Assembly (NCBI GenBank): GCA_019915135.1
Contig: JAHLMK010000007.1
Span: forward strand, 2,232,001-2,296,000
Length of the DNA: 64,000 bases
Reading direction: 5' to 3'
Source: Strobilurus pachycystidiatus
Taxonomy: Eukaryota; Basidiomycota; Agaricomycetes; Agaricales; Physalacriaceae
In this document: positions 1-10,869 of the stretch, one piece after another
How the letters are laid out: each line of letters starts with the position of its first letter
How positions within the stretch are numbered: position 1 is the first letter of the stretch
The notes under the pieces: generated by a model
Database searches by the model: none
What the model saw: only the letters and a program-made list of their open reading frames with translations
What the model was told of the DNA's origin: nothing
Program-made: the position numbers and the translations under genes

Positions 1-290
1 CCCTCCTCGAATTTTACCATCTTCATTCATTAACAGCCAAGGGTGGTGCCCACGACTTCTACAAGACTTTGGAGAAACTAACGTCAAATACGGGGATGGA
101 GGTCCCCAAATCACGATACCGAGCGTTCATGAGGATGACTCTCCAATGGCGACAATTGAAGATGTTGATGCGCGGGGGTCGGGGGCATGAGATTAGCGGG
201 GTGGATGGCACGCAACCGAGAGATCTGGCAGTGATGTGTCCTACCTGCCCATACCCCGACATCAACCTTCCTCCCGACTGGGAAAAAGTT

Positions 291-606
291 TATAGACCAG
301 AAGGTCCGGGCGTAACCTGCAGGGACACGAGAGAAACGAGTAAGCTCCTCAGACAGTCTGATGGTAGTAGACAGCTCTGTTAAGTACCTGCAGGGACACG
401 AGAGAAACGAGTAAGCTACGAGACTACGTTAGACGATGTACAGGCAATGGAAATATGAACGGACGTACCTCCTCAGACAGTCTGATGGTAGTAGACAGCT
501 GAGGAGGAAGGACGTCATCTGCGCTCGTATATGCGCACACGTGATCTAAGCACGATCACCCTATAAACAACCGAGATCCCGTAGTGGAGGATAAGCTATC
601 CCAACA
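291..606 (-). repeat. Copia 3' LTR
   Basis: Left copy on the plus strand, so the 3' LTR of the minus-strand element. It contains two internal duplications: a 31-nt unit at 316-346 and 387-417, and a 30-nt unit at 347-376 and 471-500. The gag-pol stop codon (596-598) lies inside the LTR. Confidence 0.95.
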
Positions 607-3600
607 CACCCCCATCTTCCGCGGAGGAAGATCTCGCAACCAATCCCAAATACACGCAATGTTTCCGGTGCAGCGGCGGCGATTCGATGAGCTTGGTAAA
701 GATATCCGCCGTCATGTCCTCGGTAGAGACCCATGAAGTGCGGAAGTCGCCAGTCGCCAGATGTTCGCGGATGAAATGATAGCGAATATCGATGTGTTTC
801 ATGCGTGCCGAGTTGGAGGGTTTCGATGAGACATCGAGGGAGCCCTGGTTGTCTCCAAGCAGTGGGTAAGGTTTGGGAAGGGGTAGTTCGTGGGTCGTGG
901 TGAAAAGCTTGATCCAAATCATCTCCTTCATGACGTGAGTCATACCCATATACTCTGATTCCGTGCTCGACAGCGCCGTGGTCTTCTGCTTGACGGCAGA
1001 CCATGATACCAACCCATTGAATAAGAAGATCGCGTAACCCGACACACTCTTTCGATCGGCCTCGTCTGTTGCCCAGTCTGCATCAGTAAAGGCAGCGTTG
1101 CCGCGATGGATAGCGTCAGGGCCGACACGTTCCTGGACGAATGGACCGCCGTACTCAAGAACGAGGTTTTTGGTGCCAGCGAGATATCGGAGTACGTGTT
1201 TGGCGGCGAGGAGATGCGCACGAGTGGGTTTAGAGTTGTATTGACCAAGCGCCATGGCAGAGTAGGCGATGTCAGGGCGTGTCGTAAGGGCGAGCCAGAG
1301 TAATGAGCCGACGAGGGCTTGGTATCGAGCCTTGATGTCGGAGTCGGTGCAGTCGGGGAGAGAGTTGAGTGGAGGCGAAGGGAGGAGGTGGAGTCTATGT
1401 CGAAGAGGGATGGGAGATGTCGTACAGGAGAGCATATCGTAAGAAGTAAGTAGGTCTAAAATAAAGTGTTCCTGTGATAGGTATAGTTTACGTTCTTTGC
1501 GGTTACGAGTAATGGAAATCCCTAGATACCTTTTGATAGGTCCAAGGTCTTTAATATCATACTTTAATCTAATACAGTCCAGAAACCATGCATACAGTTC
1601 GGGAGAGTTGGTAACAACAAGACCGTCGTCGACGTGAATCGGAATAGTGAGGAAGACGCGATCATGTCCGCGAGGGATAAGAATTGACGAATGAGGAGGG
1701 ACCGTCCAAGAACGATGAAAGACAGCATTATCGACGGGCGAGGATTGAAGACCAATATCGCGAAGAGTCGAGGCAAATTCGTTGAACCATTTGTGACCGG
1801 CCTGCTTGAGGCCATAGATTGCCTTCTTTGCACAAAGAACGGTGCTCGAGTTGTCGTCTGGAAAACCTGGTATCTGCTTCATGAATATAACATCTTTGAG
1901 CGAAGCATTGAGAAAGGCGGTCTTAACATCAAACGTGAAGATTTTGAGGTCCTCTTGAGCAGCATAGGCGAGCAAAGTCCGCGAGCTGACAATCTTGGCG
2001 ACGGGAGCGTAGGATTCCTTCCAGTCCTCCTCACGTTGGTGGTGACCAAAAGCAACGAGACGCGCTTTATGACGAACGATGGCGTTGGTAATCTGGTCAA
2101 ACTTGAAGGTGAAGACCCATTTCATGCCGATAGCCTTGCGGCCTTCAGGAAGCGTTGTCCGTTCGAATACGTCGTTCTTGAACATCGAGTTGATTTCCTC
2201 TTTCATTGCAGCATGCCAGTCGGCACTATCAGGGCGTGCCATTGCCTCGTGATAGGAAGACGGAGGCTTGCTGAGGTCCCACGAGCGAGAGCGGAGTGGG
2301 TCATGGTGAGCGATGTAAGCGGTCGGATATGGCGTCAAATATTCGTCTTCATAGTCATTGAGGTTGGAGACGCCATCGTCCAAGAGGAGTATCTCGTCGA
2401 AGCAAAAGAGAGCGGTGTAATCGGCAATGGTCTGCGATGAGGGAATGGGAGGAACGTTGAGCTTTGAACGAGCGTCCTGGATGAAGTCAAATGCCGCGAG
2501 GTAGCCAGCCTCTAACGCAATAAGACCGGCAGGAGAGAGGTCGTTCAGAAGGTTCCGTTTTGGTTTGCGGAGAGAAATTGGAAGATCGCCGTCGTCGGAT
2601 GGAGTCTGGAATGGGACGTCGAGGAATGATGACTTTGAACTAAGCTTGCCAGGCGTAGTCTCATCAAAGACAACGTGATTGACAGTCCAGTACGCGCCTT
2701 TAAGGTCACGAACAATCCATCCAATAGAATCCTCAGGATATCCAACAAAGATTCCTTCAAAGCCTTTGGGACCACCCTTGCGCCGAAGCTCCAGTTTGAG
2801 GTGAACGTATACGCGACACCCCCAGACGCGAATGTTTGAGAGATCGGGTTTCTTGCCCTTGCGAAGCTCATAGGCGGTTTTCCCTTTGGGTAACGTCGAG
2901 GATGGGAGACGAACGAACATGTAGACGGCAGCCTTGACAGCATCGGCCCAAAAACTCGCAGGAAGACCAGTATGGGCGAGCATAGTCATGGCGCGGTCCT
3001 GGATAGTGCGGATAAAGCGTTCGACCTTGCCGTTTTGCTGGTGTGCATAAGGGACGGAGGTCTGATGGATGATACCACGGGAGCGAAGGTGGTTACCAAG
3101 ATCGCCCTTGATGAGCTCAGGAGCGCAGTCCGTACGGACAGTCTTGATACGACGGGAGGTCTCAAGCTCAATGCGAGCCTCGAAGTCAAGATAAGCTTGG
3201 AAGGCATCACTTTTGTGTTTCAAACAGGGTGCCTCAGCCCAGTTGATGGCATCGTCAAGGATAGCAAGGAAGTATTGCTCCTTCCGGGGGGAGAGCACCG
3301 GGAAGGGACCACAAGTGTCCATGTGGATCAGGTCGCAGACGTGTTCGGCGCGATGACCATTGTGGTCGTAAGGAAACGCGGCGAACTTGCCGATGAGACA
3401 GGAAGAACAGATACTGTCGAGAACTTTCCCATCCCATTTGATGCCAGTCGCATATTCGCCCTTGAGCGTGAGCGTGGTGATGTCCTTGCCAGGATGGAGG
3501 AGTCGACAGTGCCAAGTGTACCAGTCATTTTTGGGTTTAGGAAATGGGAGAGGCATAGCAGCAAAGGCGTCCTCGGAGATGGATGGTTCGACAATGGCGG

Positions 3601-5635
3601 CGCGAAGGAATGTGAGCCGTCGGACAACTCGGGCAGCGAAGACGACGCCCTTGAGAGTGTCATGATCACGAGGGAAGAAGAATTTCGTGAACTTGTGGCC
3701 GAAGAGGACGAACATGCCGCGCTCGGTGAGAGCTCCAATAGAAAGGAGATTCAGAGGAGCGTCTGGAGCATGGACACAGTCATGAAGAACGAGCACAACA
3801 TGTTGACCAGTTGTAGTGCGGATACGGAGGCGAACTTCGCCACGGCCGAGAGTATTGAGCGTACCACAGTTTGCCGTACGAATCTTGACGGAGTCGTCCT
3901 CGTCATAGGACCAGAAGGCCTTCCGATCCTTGAAGATGTGAATTGTGCAGGCGGAGTCGCCAACACAAGTGCATTGCTCAACAACAGCTTGAACAGCTGG
4001 ATCGTCCTTCACGTCAAGGTACGCCATGCCGGGTTGCTCGATAGGACGAACGATTGATGCAAACGACTCATAAGCAAAAATCAAGTCATCATTGGAAGCG
4101 AGTGCAGCGATGGGTTCATCAATATTAGCGTAATCGTCCGGCTCTTCATCAATCCCTTCCAACTCATCATGCTCCTCAGCAACAAAGGCACGAGCACCCC
4201 CATGACGAGTGCGATCGCGATCGCGAGTGCGAGACTCGGCAGGCCCTGGCGAGGGCGCAGGCGGAGCGGGAGCCTGAGTACCGGTGGCGGCGGAATCAGG
4301 CGCAGTGCGAGGAGGGCGAGTCTGTGAGCGAGGATTGAGATTAGATGACGACGTGTTGGATTGAGAAGCGGGAATCTGAGAGTTGGCAGTGGTGACGGAG
4401 CGTTGACAAACAGACATGAAGTACTCCTGAGTTGCCTCGTGAGGCGTGTAGTCGCAAACGTTCTGGATATCGTTACGGAGGATGTTAAAGACATGGTTGG
4501 GGTTCAGATTCCTAGCAAAGTTGAGGAGAATATCGATCCAGCTAAACTGATATCCAGAAGAGATGAGAGCGGAGACACAAGCCTTCCACTTCTCGACGTA
4601 TCGAGCCGTTTCGCGTTGACCGTAGTGACAGACATAAGATCGCATCGACTCGCGAATCTGATAGCCGGAAGAGGCGTCAGAAACACCGTAGTTCATCGAG
4701 AGGTAAGTGTAAAGGACACGAGCGGTGAGGTCGGGCGTATCATCAATCGACGGAGTTGAGAGATGAATATCAGGCGATAGGGCAGCGGTAAGGATTTGGC
4801 AAGCGACGGAGTCCTTACGCGCCCAAGAGTTGTACGCACTGAGTTCCGCTGGAGTTGGCTGAGCACCGAGACGAGGAGGCAGCGCAGGGACGCGTTGCGG
4901 ATGTACCTGTCCTGCAGTAAGCTTCACCGGATCCGGTGGTCCACAGATGTGTCCATGAAGAGTGTTCTGCCAAAGCAGAGCTACCGTCGGGCGGTACCAC
5001 GCAATCCAGTTTGACCGACCCAAGAGTTTCGGAATGTGCGCTGCGGACGAAGAAGAAAAAGTAGGTAAAGGCTCAGGGCGAAGAAAAGAAGGATCTATCT
5101 GGATAACAGGAGGAGGAGCAGGTGCGAATTGGGGCCAAGGAGGCCAGGCAGGAAATGGAGGAAAAGTAAAGTTTGGAGGAGGAACAGTAATGCGAGGCGA
5201 AGCAATGTGGATCTGGGGAGAGGCAACAGACACAGCTGGAGGAGGAATATGAATCTGGGGAGTGGGGAAACGGAAATCGGGAGGCATTTGATAGAAAGAG
5301 AGGCGAGCGGCGTCTCCATGAGGCACAGGGCCTCCCTGTCCAGGGACATAAGGGAGGGGATGGTTGGAAGCAGAGTTCACAACCGTCGCACCCCGGGGAG
5401 GAATGCCAGAAGGATAAGATGGTTGAGGGGAAAAATGAAAACTATGCGACGGAACATGAGAAAAATTACCCGCGGGCGCAACACTCGGCCAAACCTGGGA
5501 GGTCGAATCCGAAGGGCGAGGCGGCAGATTGGTAGACTCGGTAGGATCACGGGAGGAAGAACGGATGGGAGGGGCAGACGCGGTGCGAGGGCCAGAAGGC
5601 GAGCGAGTCGGGCGAGGCGTGCGAGGAATCGTCAT
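596..5635 (-). CDS. Copia Gag-Pol polyprotein
   Basis: Single open frame of 1679 codons starting at ATG 5635, 256 nt inside the 5' LTR. Residues about 1-200 are Pro/Ser-rich. About 210-420 is a copia-type Gag domain. No CCHC zinc knuckle is visible where one is usually found. A protease-like segment follows with DSAC in place of the common DSGA. Then come the GAG-pre-integrase segment (WHCRLLHPG), an integrase core with its acidic triad (HMDTCGP, VRTDCAPE, NGKVERF), copia reverse transcriptase (KARLVAFGHHQ, FDVKTAFLNA, HVDDGL at the catalytic site) and RNase H (FTDADWA, SSTESEYM). Order PR-IN-RT-RH is diagnostic of copia. No frameshift or internal stop. It overlaps the 3' LTR by 11 nt. Confidence 0.95.
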   Translation of the reverse strand: MTIPRTPRPTRSPSGPRTASAPPIRSSSRDPTESTNLPPRPSDSTSQVWPSVAPAGNFSHVPSHSFHFSPQPSYPSGIPPRGATVVNSASNHPLPYVPGQGGPVPHGDAARLSFYQMPPDFRFPTPQIHIPPPAVSVASPQIHIASPRITVPPPNFTFPPFPAWPPWPQFAPAPPPVIQIDPSFLRPEPLPTFSSSSAAHIPKLLGRSNWIAWYRPTVALLWQNTLHGHICGPPDPVKLTAGQVHPQRVPALPPRLGAQPTPAELSAYNSWARKDSVACQILTAALSPDIHLSTPSIDDTPDLTARVLYTYLSMNYGVSDASSGYQIRESMRSYVCHYGQRETARYVEKWKACVSALISSGYQFSWIDILLNFARNLNPNHVFNILRNDIQNVCDYTPHEATQEYFMSVCQRSVTTANSQIPASQSNTSSSNLNPRSQTRPPRTAPDSAATGTQAPAPPAPSPGPAESRTRDRDRTRHGGARAFVAEEHDELEGIDEEPDDYANIDEPIAALASNDDLIFAYESFASIVRPIEQPGMAYLDVKDDPAVQAVVEQCTCVGDSACTIHIFKDRKAFWSYDEDDSVKIRTANCGTLNTLGRGEVRLRIRTTTGQHVVLVLHDCVHAPDAPLNLLSIGALTERGMFVLFGHKFTKFFFPRDHDTLKGVVFAARVVRRLTFLRAAIVEPSISEDAFAAMPLPFPKPKNDWYTWHCRLLHPGKDITTLTLKGEYATGIKWDGKVLDSICSSCLIGKFAAFPYDHNGHRAEHVCDLIHMDTCGPFPVLSPRKEQYFLAILDDAINWAEAPCLKHKSDAFQAYLDFEARIELETSRRIKTVRTDCAPELIKGDLGNHLRSRGIIHQTSVPYAHQQNGKVERFIRTIQDRAMTMLAHTGLPASFWADAVKAAVYMFVRLPSSTLPKGKTAYELRKGKKPDLSNIRVWGCRVYVHLKLELRRKGGPKGFEGIFVGYPEDSIGWIVRDLKGAYWTVNHVVFDETTPGKLSSKSSFLDVPFQTPSDDGDLPISLRKPKRNLLNDLSPAGLIALEAGYLAAFDFIQDARSKLNVPPIPSSQTIADYTALFCFDEILLLDDGVSNLNDYEDEYLTPYPTAYIAHHDPLRSRSWDLSKPPSSYHEAMARPDSADWHAAMKEEINSMFKNDVFERTTLPEGRKAIGMKWVFTFKFDQITNAIVRHKARLVAFGHHQREEDWKESYAPVAKIVSSRTLLAYAAQEDLKIFTFDVKTAFLNASLKDVIFMKQIPGFPDDNSSTVLCAKKAIYGLKQAGHKWFNEFASTLRDIGLQSSPVDNAVFHRSWTVPPHSSILIPRGHDRVFLTIPIHVDDGLVVTNSPELYAWFLDCIRLKYDIKDLGPIKRYLGISITRNRKERKLYLSQEHFILDLLTSYDMLSCTTSPIPLRHRLHLLPSPPLNSLPDCTDSDIKARYQALVGSLLWLALTTRPDIAYSAMALGQYNSKPTRAHLLAAKHVLRYLAGTKNLVLEYGGPFVQERVGPDAIHRGNAAFTDADWATDEADRKSVSGYAIFLFNGLVSWSAVKQKTTALSSTESEYMGMTHVMKEMIWIKLFTTTHELPLPKPYPLLGDNQGSLDVSSKPSNSARMKHIDIRYHFIREHLATGDFRTSWVSTEDMTADIFTKLIESPPLHRKHCVYLGLVARSSSAEDGGVLG
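607..620 (-). other. Copia polypurine tract
   Basis: In element sense the bases just before the 3' LTR read GGAAGATGGGGGTG, a purine-rich tract in the place where plus-strand priming is expected. Confidence 0.7.
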
Positions 5636-5880
5636 CGGTGCGAGAAAGGCGAGTATATGCGTTGAAGTCGGCGGCTAAACGGGAATGGTCGTCCGTGAGA
5701 AGACCGAGGGCGGCAGGAAATGCGTCTGCCGTACCTAGAACGCGACGAAAGTCGAGGGAAAAGCGCGAATATGGCAAATATGGCGACGATCGAGGAGAAG
5801 CGAGAGACCACGGTGAGCCGAGGGCCGTGGGACCAATAAGAGGGCGAAATCGACGTGGTTGCAAGGTCAGAGGCCGAAAT

Positions 5881-5891
5881 GTCCCATAACC
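5881..5891 (-). other. Copia primer-binding site (half tRNA-iMet type)
   Basis: Immediately after the 5' LTR the element reads GGTTATGGGAC. This resembles the complement of the anticodon arm of initiator tRNA-Met (CCCAUAACC), the primer type known for Drosophila copia and Ty5, which use a cleaved half tRNA rather than the 3' CCA end. Confidence 0.65.
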
Positions 5892-6207
5892 TATAGACCA
5901 GAAGGTCCGGGCGTAACCTGCAGGGACACGAGAGAAACGAGTAAGCTCCTCAGACAGTCTGATGGTAGTAGACAGCTCTGTTAAGTACCTGCAGGGACAC
6001 GAGAGAAACGAGTAAGCTACGAGACTACGTTAGATGATGTACAGGCAATGGAAATATGAACGGACGTACCTCCTCAGACAGTCTGATGGTAGTAGACAGC
6101 TGAGGAGGAAGGACGTCATCTGCGCTCGTATATGCGCACACGTGATCTAAGCACGATCACCCTATAAACAACCGAGATCCCGTAGTGGAGGATAAGCTAT
6201 CCCAACA
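5892..6207 (-). repeat. Copia 5' LTR
   Basis: Right copy, equal in length (316 bp) to the left one and identical apart from one base seen by eye. In element orientation it precedes the primer-binding site and the gag-pol leader. Confidence 0.95.
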
Positions 6208-8715
6208 AAAGTTGAGGAGGCTGCTCGGTAAGTCTTGTTCCTTTGAGGCGTAGAATCTTTTTGCTGACTTTGGGCAGTTTTCTTTATGTTGTGATGATTT
6301 GCATGGACGCCAACTTTCGGCTCAAGGAGCAAGAAGTTTCTTCTTGGTCGCGGGATCCGGGCTTTGGTGTTGACTGGGGCTACTGGTGCAAACGAGGTCG
6401 ATTTACTCGTTACGTGGCTAGCAAAGCTAAGGTTCCTGATGAGGTATGTTGGTTGTTTATCCATCAAAGTCTCTGGAGCTCATGCTTTGTAGATTAGTAC
6501 CTGCGTGGGTTTCAACGCCCTTGAGAAAGCGAAGACCAAATTTTCGAAGGGCTTGCGCTACACTGGCATCGGGCAGTGCGTCTGCGCACGGTCGGAGATG
6601 ATCATATCAGCATGGAACTTGACGAAGGGAGAAGCGTACGATCATTCGTCCTTTAGAGTTTCCTGTGGCTTACTCTTCACCAGATATGCACCGATGGATA
6701 TTGGATTTGCTACTGCTGCCTTGGTGTACTGTCGCCTATTATGGATCGTCCTCATCTACGACATAGCCTGCCAATATTTTATCAATCTTCGCCCTCGCAT
6801 GGAAACTTGGCCGCCTGAGCTCCGAATTCCCCCAAGTACGATCATCACTCCCGGCATTGGAAAGTTCCATGAACCCGGTCACAAGCAGTTTCAACATCAG
6901 GAATTCTGCCTCATGCTCATTCTGGGCGTTGGGTACACGGATGGCGAGGTTAATGAGCGGGTTTGGGGCCCTCATAATATTTTGGGAAACTCGACAAAAA
7001 CCATGGGCCCAGGATCACGTGCGCTGGTGCTGGACGACAATTGGGGTCACTGGAACCATCTCAAGTATGTGTTCACCGGACAAACGTTGGCGAGGCGGTA
7101 CAAGGCTGCCATCATTGAGAGAAATAGGCAGGTGGAGGGTCATAAAGGGTTCACTCAGCAATTGCCGGAGGAGCTGACGAAGGAGTGGGACGAGATGTGT
7201 CTTGAATGGGAGAGAGATTCCTTCCCAAAGGGAGCCTTCAATCCCTTCGAGATTCCGAAGGAGCTGTTGGGGGAGAAGGAAGTGGAGGAGGAGTTAGAGG
7301 CTGACGAACAAGAACGCCGTCGTAACGGCGGTCCCGTCTATCACGAGACAAGCGCCCACACCTTCATCAAGCTAGGGTTGGAACTTGAGGCAGAACAGTA
7401 AGCATGTTCCCTTCTACTGAATGGTTTGTTGTTGACGTTCTGCAGATACGATATCAAAGTCAAGATTTCTAAGGAAGAGGCTACTGTACCTGTGCGCAGA
7501 CATAGAGCGGGCCCCACACGGACGCAGACTGAGCTGGCCAAACAGCGACACATCTTCTTCAGGAAGTTGAAAGGGTGGTTGGATCTTCGAACGGTGTACA
7601 TGCCGGGTTTGATCCAATACCTCAAGGATGTCGAACAGCCCAACACAGAGCTCGGTGACGATTGCGACCTACCGGAAAAGGAGCTGCTATGGCTGCCGTC
7701 GGCTCTAGAGAAGGATCGCCGAGATGAAGTTTGCATAGAGGGGCTGGCCCTGCTAGAGAACCGATACCGGGAGGCGCAGCTTGGGGACGCTTTAAACAGC
7801 CTTCGGCATATCCTTCGGGTCAAATCTCGTATGGTCCAGTTCAAGAATGATAACATGCGAGGTCAGCGGGAGGGGAATCGATCAAGAACAGTGATAGACC
7901 GGGTTCATCAGAGGGCGTTAGGGTTTGCTGTGAAGTACCGGAGAGCGCGGTTGGCCAAGCTTGCGCTGGTGGGGCTTGGGATATGGGAAACCAAATGGAC
8001 GAACTCCGACATTCGTTCCTACGTCGATGTGGAGAAAAAGAAGCCCGGACCGGGAAGAAAAGGCACAAACGAGGAGGGTGGGGAGGAAGAGGAGGGAAGG
8101 GGTGAGAATGGTAGAGAAGAGGAAGAGCAGGAGGGAGAAGTTGATTTGATCGCAGAGCATCGAACGCGTCATGAGGGTACGAGCAGAACACGGACAACCC
8201 TTTCTTGGATTTGGCTTACTGTCACCATCAATTTGGAGGATGGGGCGGATACCGACAATCGAATATTGCGAGCCGAATGGTGCAGGAGCCGGGCCAGGGC
8301 CAAGCGCAGTACCGAGGAGGTTCTTCTGTTGAAGGAGGAGATGCGGAGGTGTCTGGAGTTTTTGGAGTGGAAGAGTACGCAGTGGAAGGATCGAGTAGCT
8401 AAGCGCAGCTTCACAGAGTCTACCTTGGAGGAGGGCGTCAGGGCATATGGGGAAGAGCAAGCAGATTTACAATTGGCGTGGAGGGATCATTTCAAGGGAT
8501 TATGGGCTGTACCGCTGGGGGAAATGGGGGAGGAGCCTATTCCTAGTGTAGATAAGGATGTGGAGGCTGATGAGGGGGATGAGGAGGACGAAGAGGAGGA
8601 GGATGAAGAGGAGGAGGAGGAGGAGGAAGGGGATCATGGCATAGACACCATGCAAGATCACAATGACGGAGAGGAGGATGAGCATGGTAGATCTGACATA
8701 CCCATAGTAATATAA

Positions 8716-9412
8716 TTTTTTTTATACCTATTTTTTTTTTGCTGGAATAGGTGGCTGCAAGTAATGCACATCTAATGTCTACTTTGAAAAAAAATGCGCC
8801 ACATGCGCCACAGTTGAGTGTGGTGGTGCTCCCCGATCCCCCTGCTTATTTGAGCTACGATCCATGCCAAAAACCCCTGAGAAAAGTCCCCATCACATTC
8901 CGATCATCCCCGATCACCCCCAGTAAAAGCCCCATTCCTATCCTTATTTGAACGCCACACTACAGTGCTATACCCTATCCTAAACCCACCCCGGACCCCA
9001 TTTCCTATACCCCAGCCAGCCCTGAACCAGCCCCAATACCCCCACCTATTCCTCCCTTATTGCGCCACACTGTCAAACCCCCTACCCACCCCGATATCTA
9101 CCGGTGGGAGCTAACCCTAGTATCCATCACCCTACCCCACCCATCCTGGCCCATCCCCCAGGCCCACCCATCCCCCGTCAACCATTATATCACCCCCTCC
9201 CCCTCACTATCCCAATTTGGTATGTTTTCCTGCCATCCCCCGCCCATCTAGAATCACATAATCTACCCGCCCCAATATACAGTGAGCTCGCTGTCCGCCC
9301 CCATCCGCCCCGCCATGTACCCGCTCCCCAGCCAGCTTCTGCCTGGCCTGCCTGCCATATGGCACCTCTCATGCATGAGGTATGTGTGCCAAATGGCACG
9401 TTTTGATACATG
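8716..9412. other. C-rich, G-poor non-coding tract downstream of the KDZ gene
   Basis: No gene seen. After poly-T runs at 8716-8740 the plus strand becomes strongly C-rich from about 8820 to 9340, with very few G residues, many CCCC and CCCCAT words and scattered CACTACAGTG. It may be the 3' part of the KDZ transposon, but I could not locate a matching terminal repeat. Confidence 0.5.
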
Positions 9413-10869
9413 GATTTGACTTACAAGGCTGTTCTCCGAACATCGAGAACCTTCTTCAAGGTTCCGGCTAAAAGCGTAAACGACCCAGGCCTATCCGGCG
9501 ATGGCGGGTTGTCAGCCGACGCGGCGGGAGTCAATGCCGATCAGCGGCGGGATTCACCCACGCAGTCGCGAGGCGGAATCGATGGCGATGGGCGCGATAG
9601 GGCGGGTGGCATCATGGGAGCGCATGGTGCTTCTTCTCAAGAAGCGCCAGCCAGCTCTACCAGAGGAGAGAGCCCTCGTGAACATAGTCGTGCGAGGGGC
9701 GGGCAATCGGGAAAGGTCCTCGGCCAAGCGGAGACGGTCAGGCGCATCTCTCTCCTACGGCGGTCGACCGCCCTGCTGAGTCTAGACTTGTACGAGCGAG
9801 TTCGGTAGTTGATGTGGCGAGAGTGTTTCCTCGAACTTCCCTGTAGTCGGGCCGAGTGATCCGGATGTAGGCGCATATGTTACTTAGTTTGCTAGGGTTT
9901 CCCTGAGGTGTCGAAATGACAGAAGGAGTCCGCAACTCGGTCACGCTGGCTTCTCGTAAGGTCGTATCCAATGATACGTTGCAGGGGAAGGGAGGAAGAC
10001 GATGCTTCCGCGGAGGTGATATCCATGAGCGGGGTTCGTGGTGGAACAAGATATAGATTTGCCCGCGGGTGCGCTCCCCGAGCGCCCCGAGGGGTTCCAG
10101 GCGGCCTCTCAGAAACCAGGAGGGCGGCGAGGCCTCGTGCCTGTCGGACCTCCGGGCCAAGATCATAACAATATCTCCTCTTCAAGATTCTTGTCCCCAA
10201 GAATCGCAAGGACAAATCCGCTCTCATGCGCGGAGTCCGGACCCCTTGGCGATCAATATCACAGATCAATGCTTCAGAGCCGGTGAATTTGGGACCGGGA
10301 TAGACGGGGTGTGGCGCAGAGTGAATACCTGCACCACCTTTTGCGCTAATTGAGCGTCTGAGAAATCTTTTCGAGAACTCGAGGACCAGGACAGGCGAGT
10401 CCCTACGAATGGTTGTGAAATGACCAATCGATCTGTCGGATAAGATATGTTCCCGTTGTGTGGCGATCATCTGGAAATGCAAGTATTTGGGTGTCGATTC
10501 GTCCTAAATTTGGCGATCCCAGTTCTGGGGGAGCGATGCGATCGTGTTCTCCTATTCGTTTTCGGTGTTTCGGGGGTCTGCGACTGTCACCCAATCCAAG
10601 AGCCTCGCTCTTCTGCGAGGTACAACCGGTCCCGCCTCGCGGTCGTTTGTCCTCATGTTTTCATCGTAGCTGTCGACGGTCCTCCCTGAGGCCGCCGCCT
10701 TTCCAGAATCGAATTGACCCTTCGTTACCCAAGTCAGGCGCCCTTTTTAAAGGGAAGACGGGGCTACGAAGTCGCCACCCGCCCGCCTTCGTTCATTCCG
10801 CCTGTATCGCTCCAACCCTTCCAAGCCAGTCACTGTCGATCCTACCCTGTCCCACTTCTGATTAGGCGC
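9413..10869. other. Unassigned stretch, no recognisable gene
   Basis: Open frames of 130-196 codons exist on both strands (for example 9892-10482 minus and 10458-10865 plus), but none shows a family motif and they overlap each other. Composition is GC-rich. A possible acceptor near 10863 (GATTAG) could connect part of 10458-10800 as an upstream exon of the gene at 10870. It may hold the decayed 5' part of that gene. Confidence 0.4.

Larger units (their letters stand above)
291..6207 (-). mobile_element. Ty1/copia LTR retrotransposon, apparently intact
   Basis: Two 316-bp LTRs (291-606 and 5892-6207) flank one long minus-strand gag-pol ORF. The element is bounded by the direct repeat AAAGTT (285-290 and 6208-6213), read as the target-site duplication. 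Reading the LTRs side by side I found one substitution (C at 434-436 region versus T in the right copy), so the insertion looks very young. In element sense the LTR starts TGTTGG and ends CTATA. It lies antisense inside the KDZ transposase gene and interrupts it between the codons for Lys-Val of the CxC2 segment. With an open ORF, primer site, polypurine tract and near-identical LTRs it may be autonomous and active. Confidence 0.95.
1..8715 (+). pseudogene. KDZ-family transposase (CxC2 type), split by a copia element
   Basis: Left-truncated gene whose product would be the DDE-type transposase of a KDZ (Kyakuja-Dileera-Zisupton) DNA transposon. The first exon (1-290) carries a CxC2-like cysteine segment (CPTCPYPDINLPPDWE). 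After the copia insertion the frame resumes at 6214. Four introns fit: 6228-6277, 6444-6492, 6636-6683 and 7398-7445. Typical KDZ blocks follow in order: MDANFRLK, STCVGFNALEKA, a YDIACQ motif, a GYTDGEVNERVWG block and STKTMGPGSR. The tail is very acidic (runs of Glu near 8570-8640) and ends at 8715. Apart from the insertion I see no stop or frameshift from 6214 to 8715, so the gene was probably intact until the copia element landed. The true start lies left of the window. Family assignment is from motif recognition; the precise subfamily is not resolved. Confidence 0.85.

Noticed and set aside
2972..4057. 361-codon plus-strand ORF
   Set aside because: Mirror of the copia pol gene on the opposite strand, with no family features.
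9892..10482. 196-codon minus-strand ORF
   Set aside because: Arg-rich product without family features in GC-rich DNA where long ORFs arise by chance.
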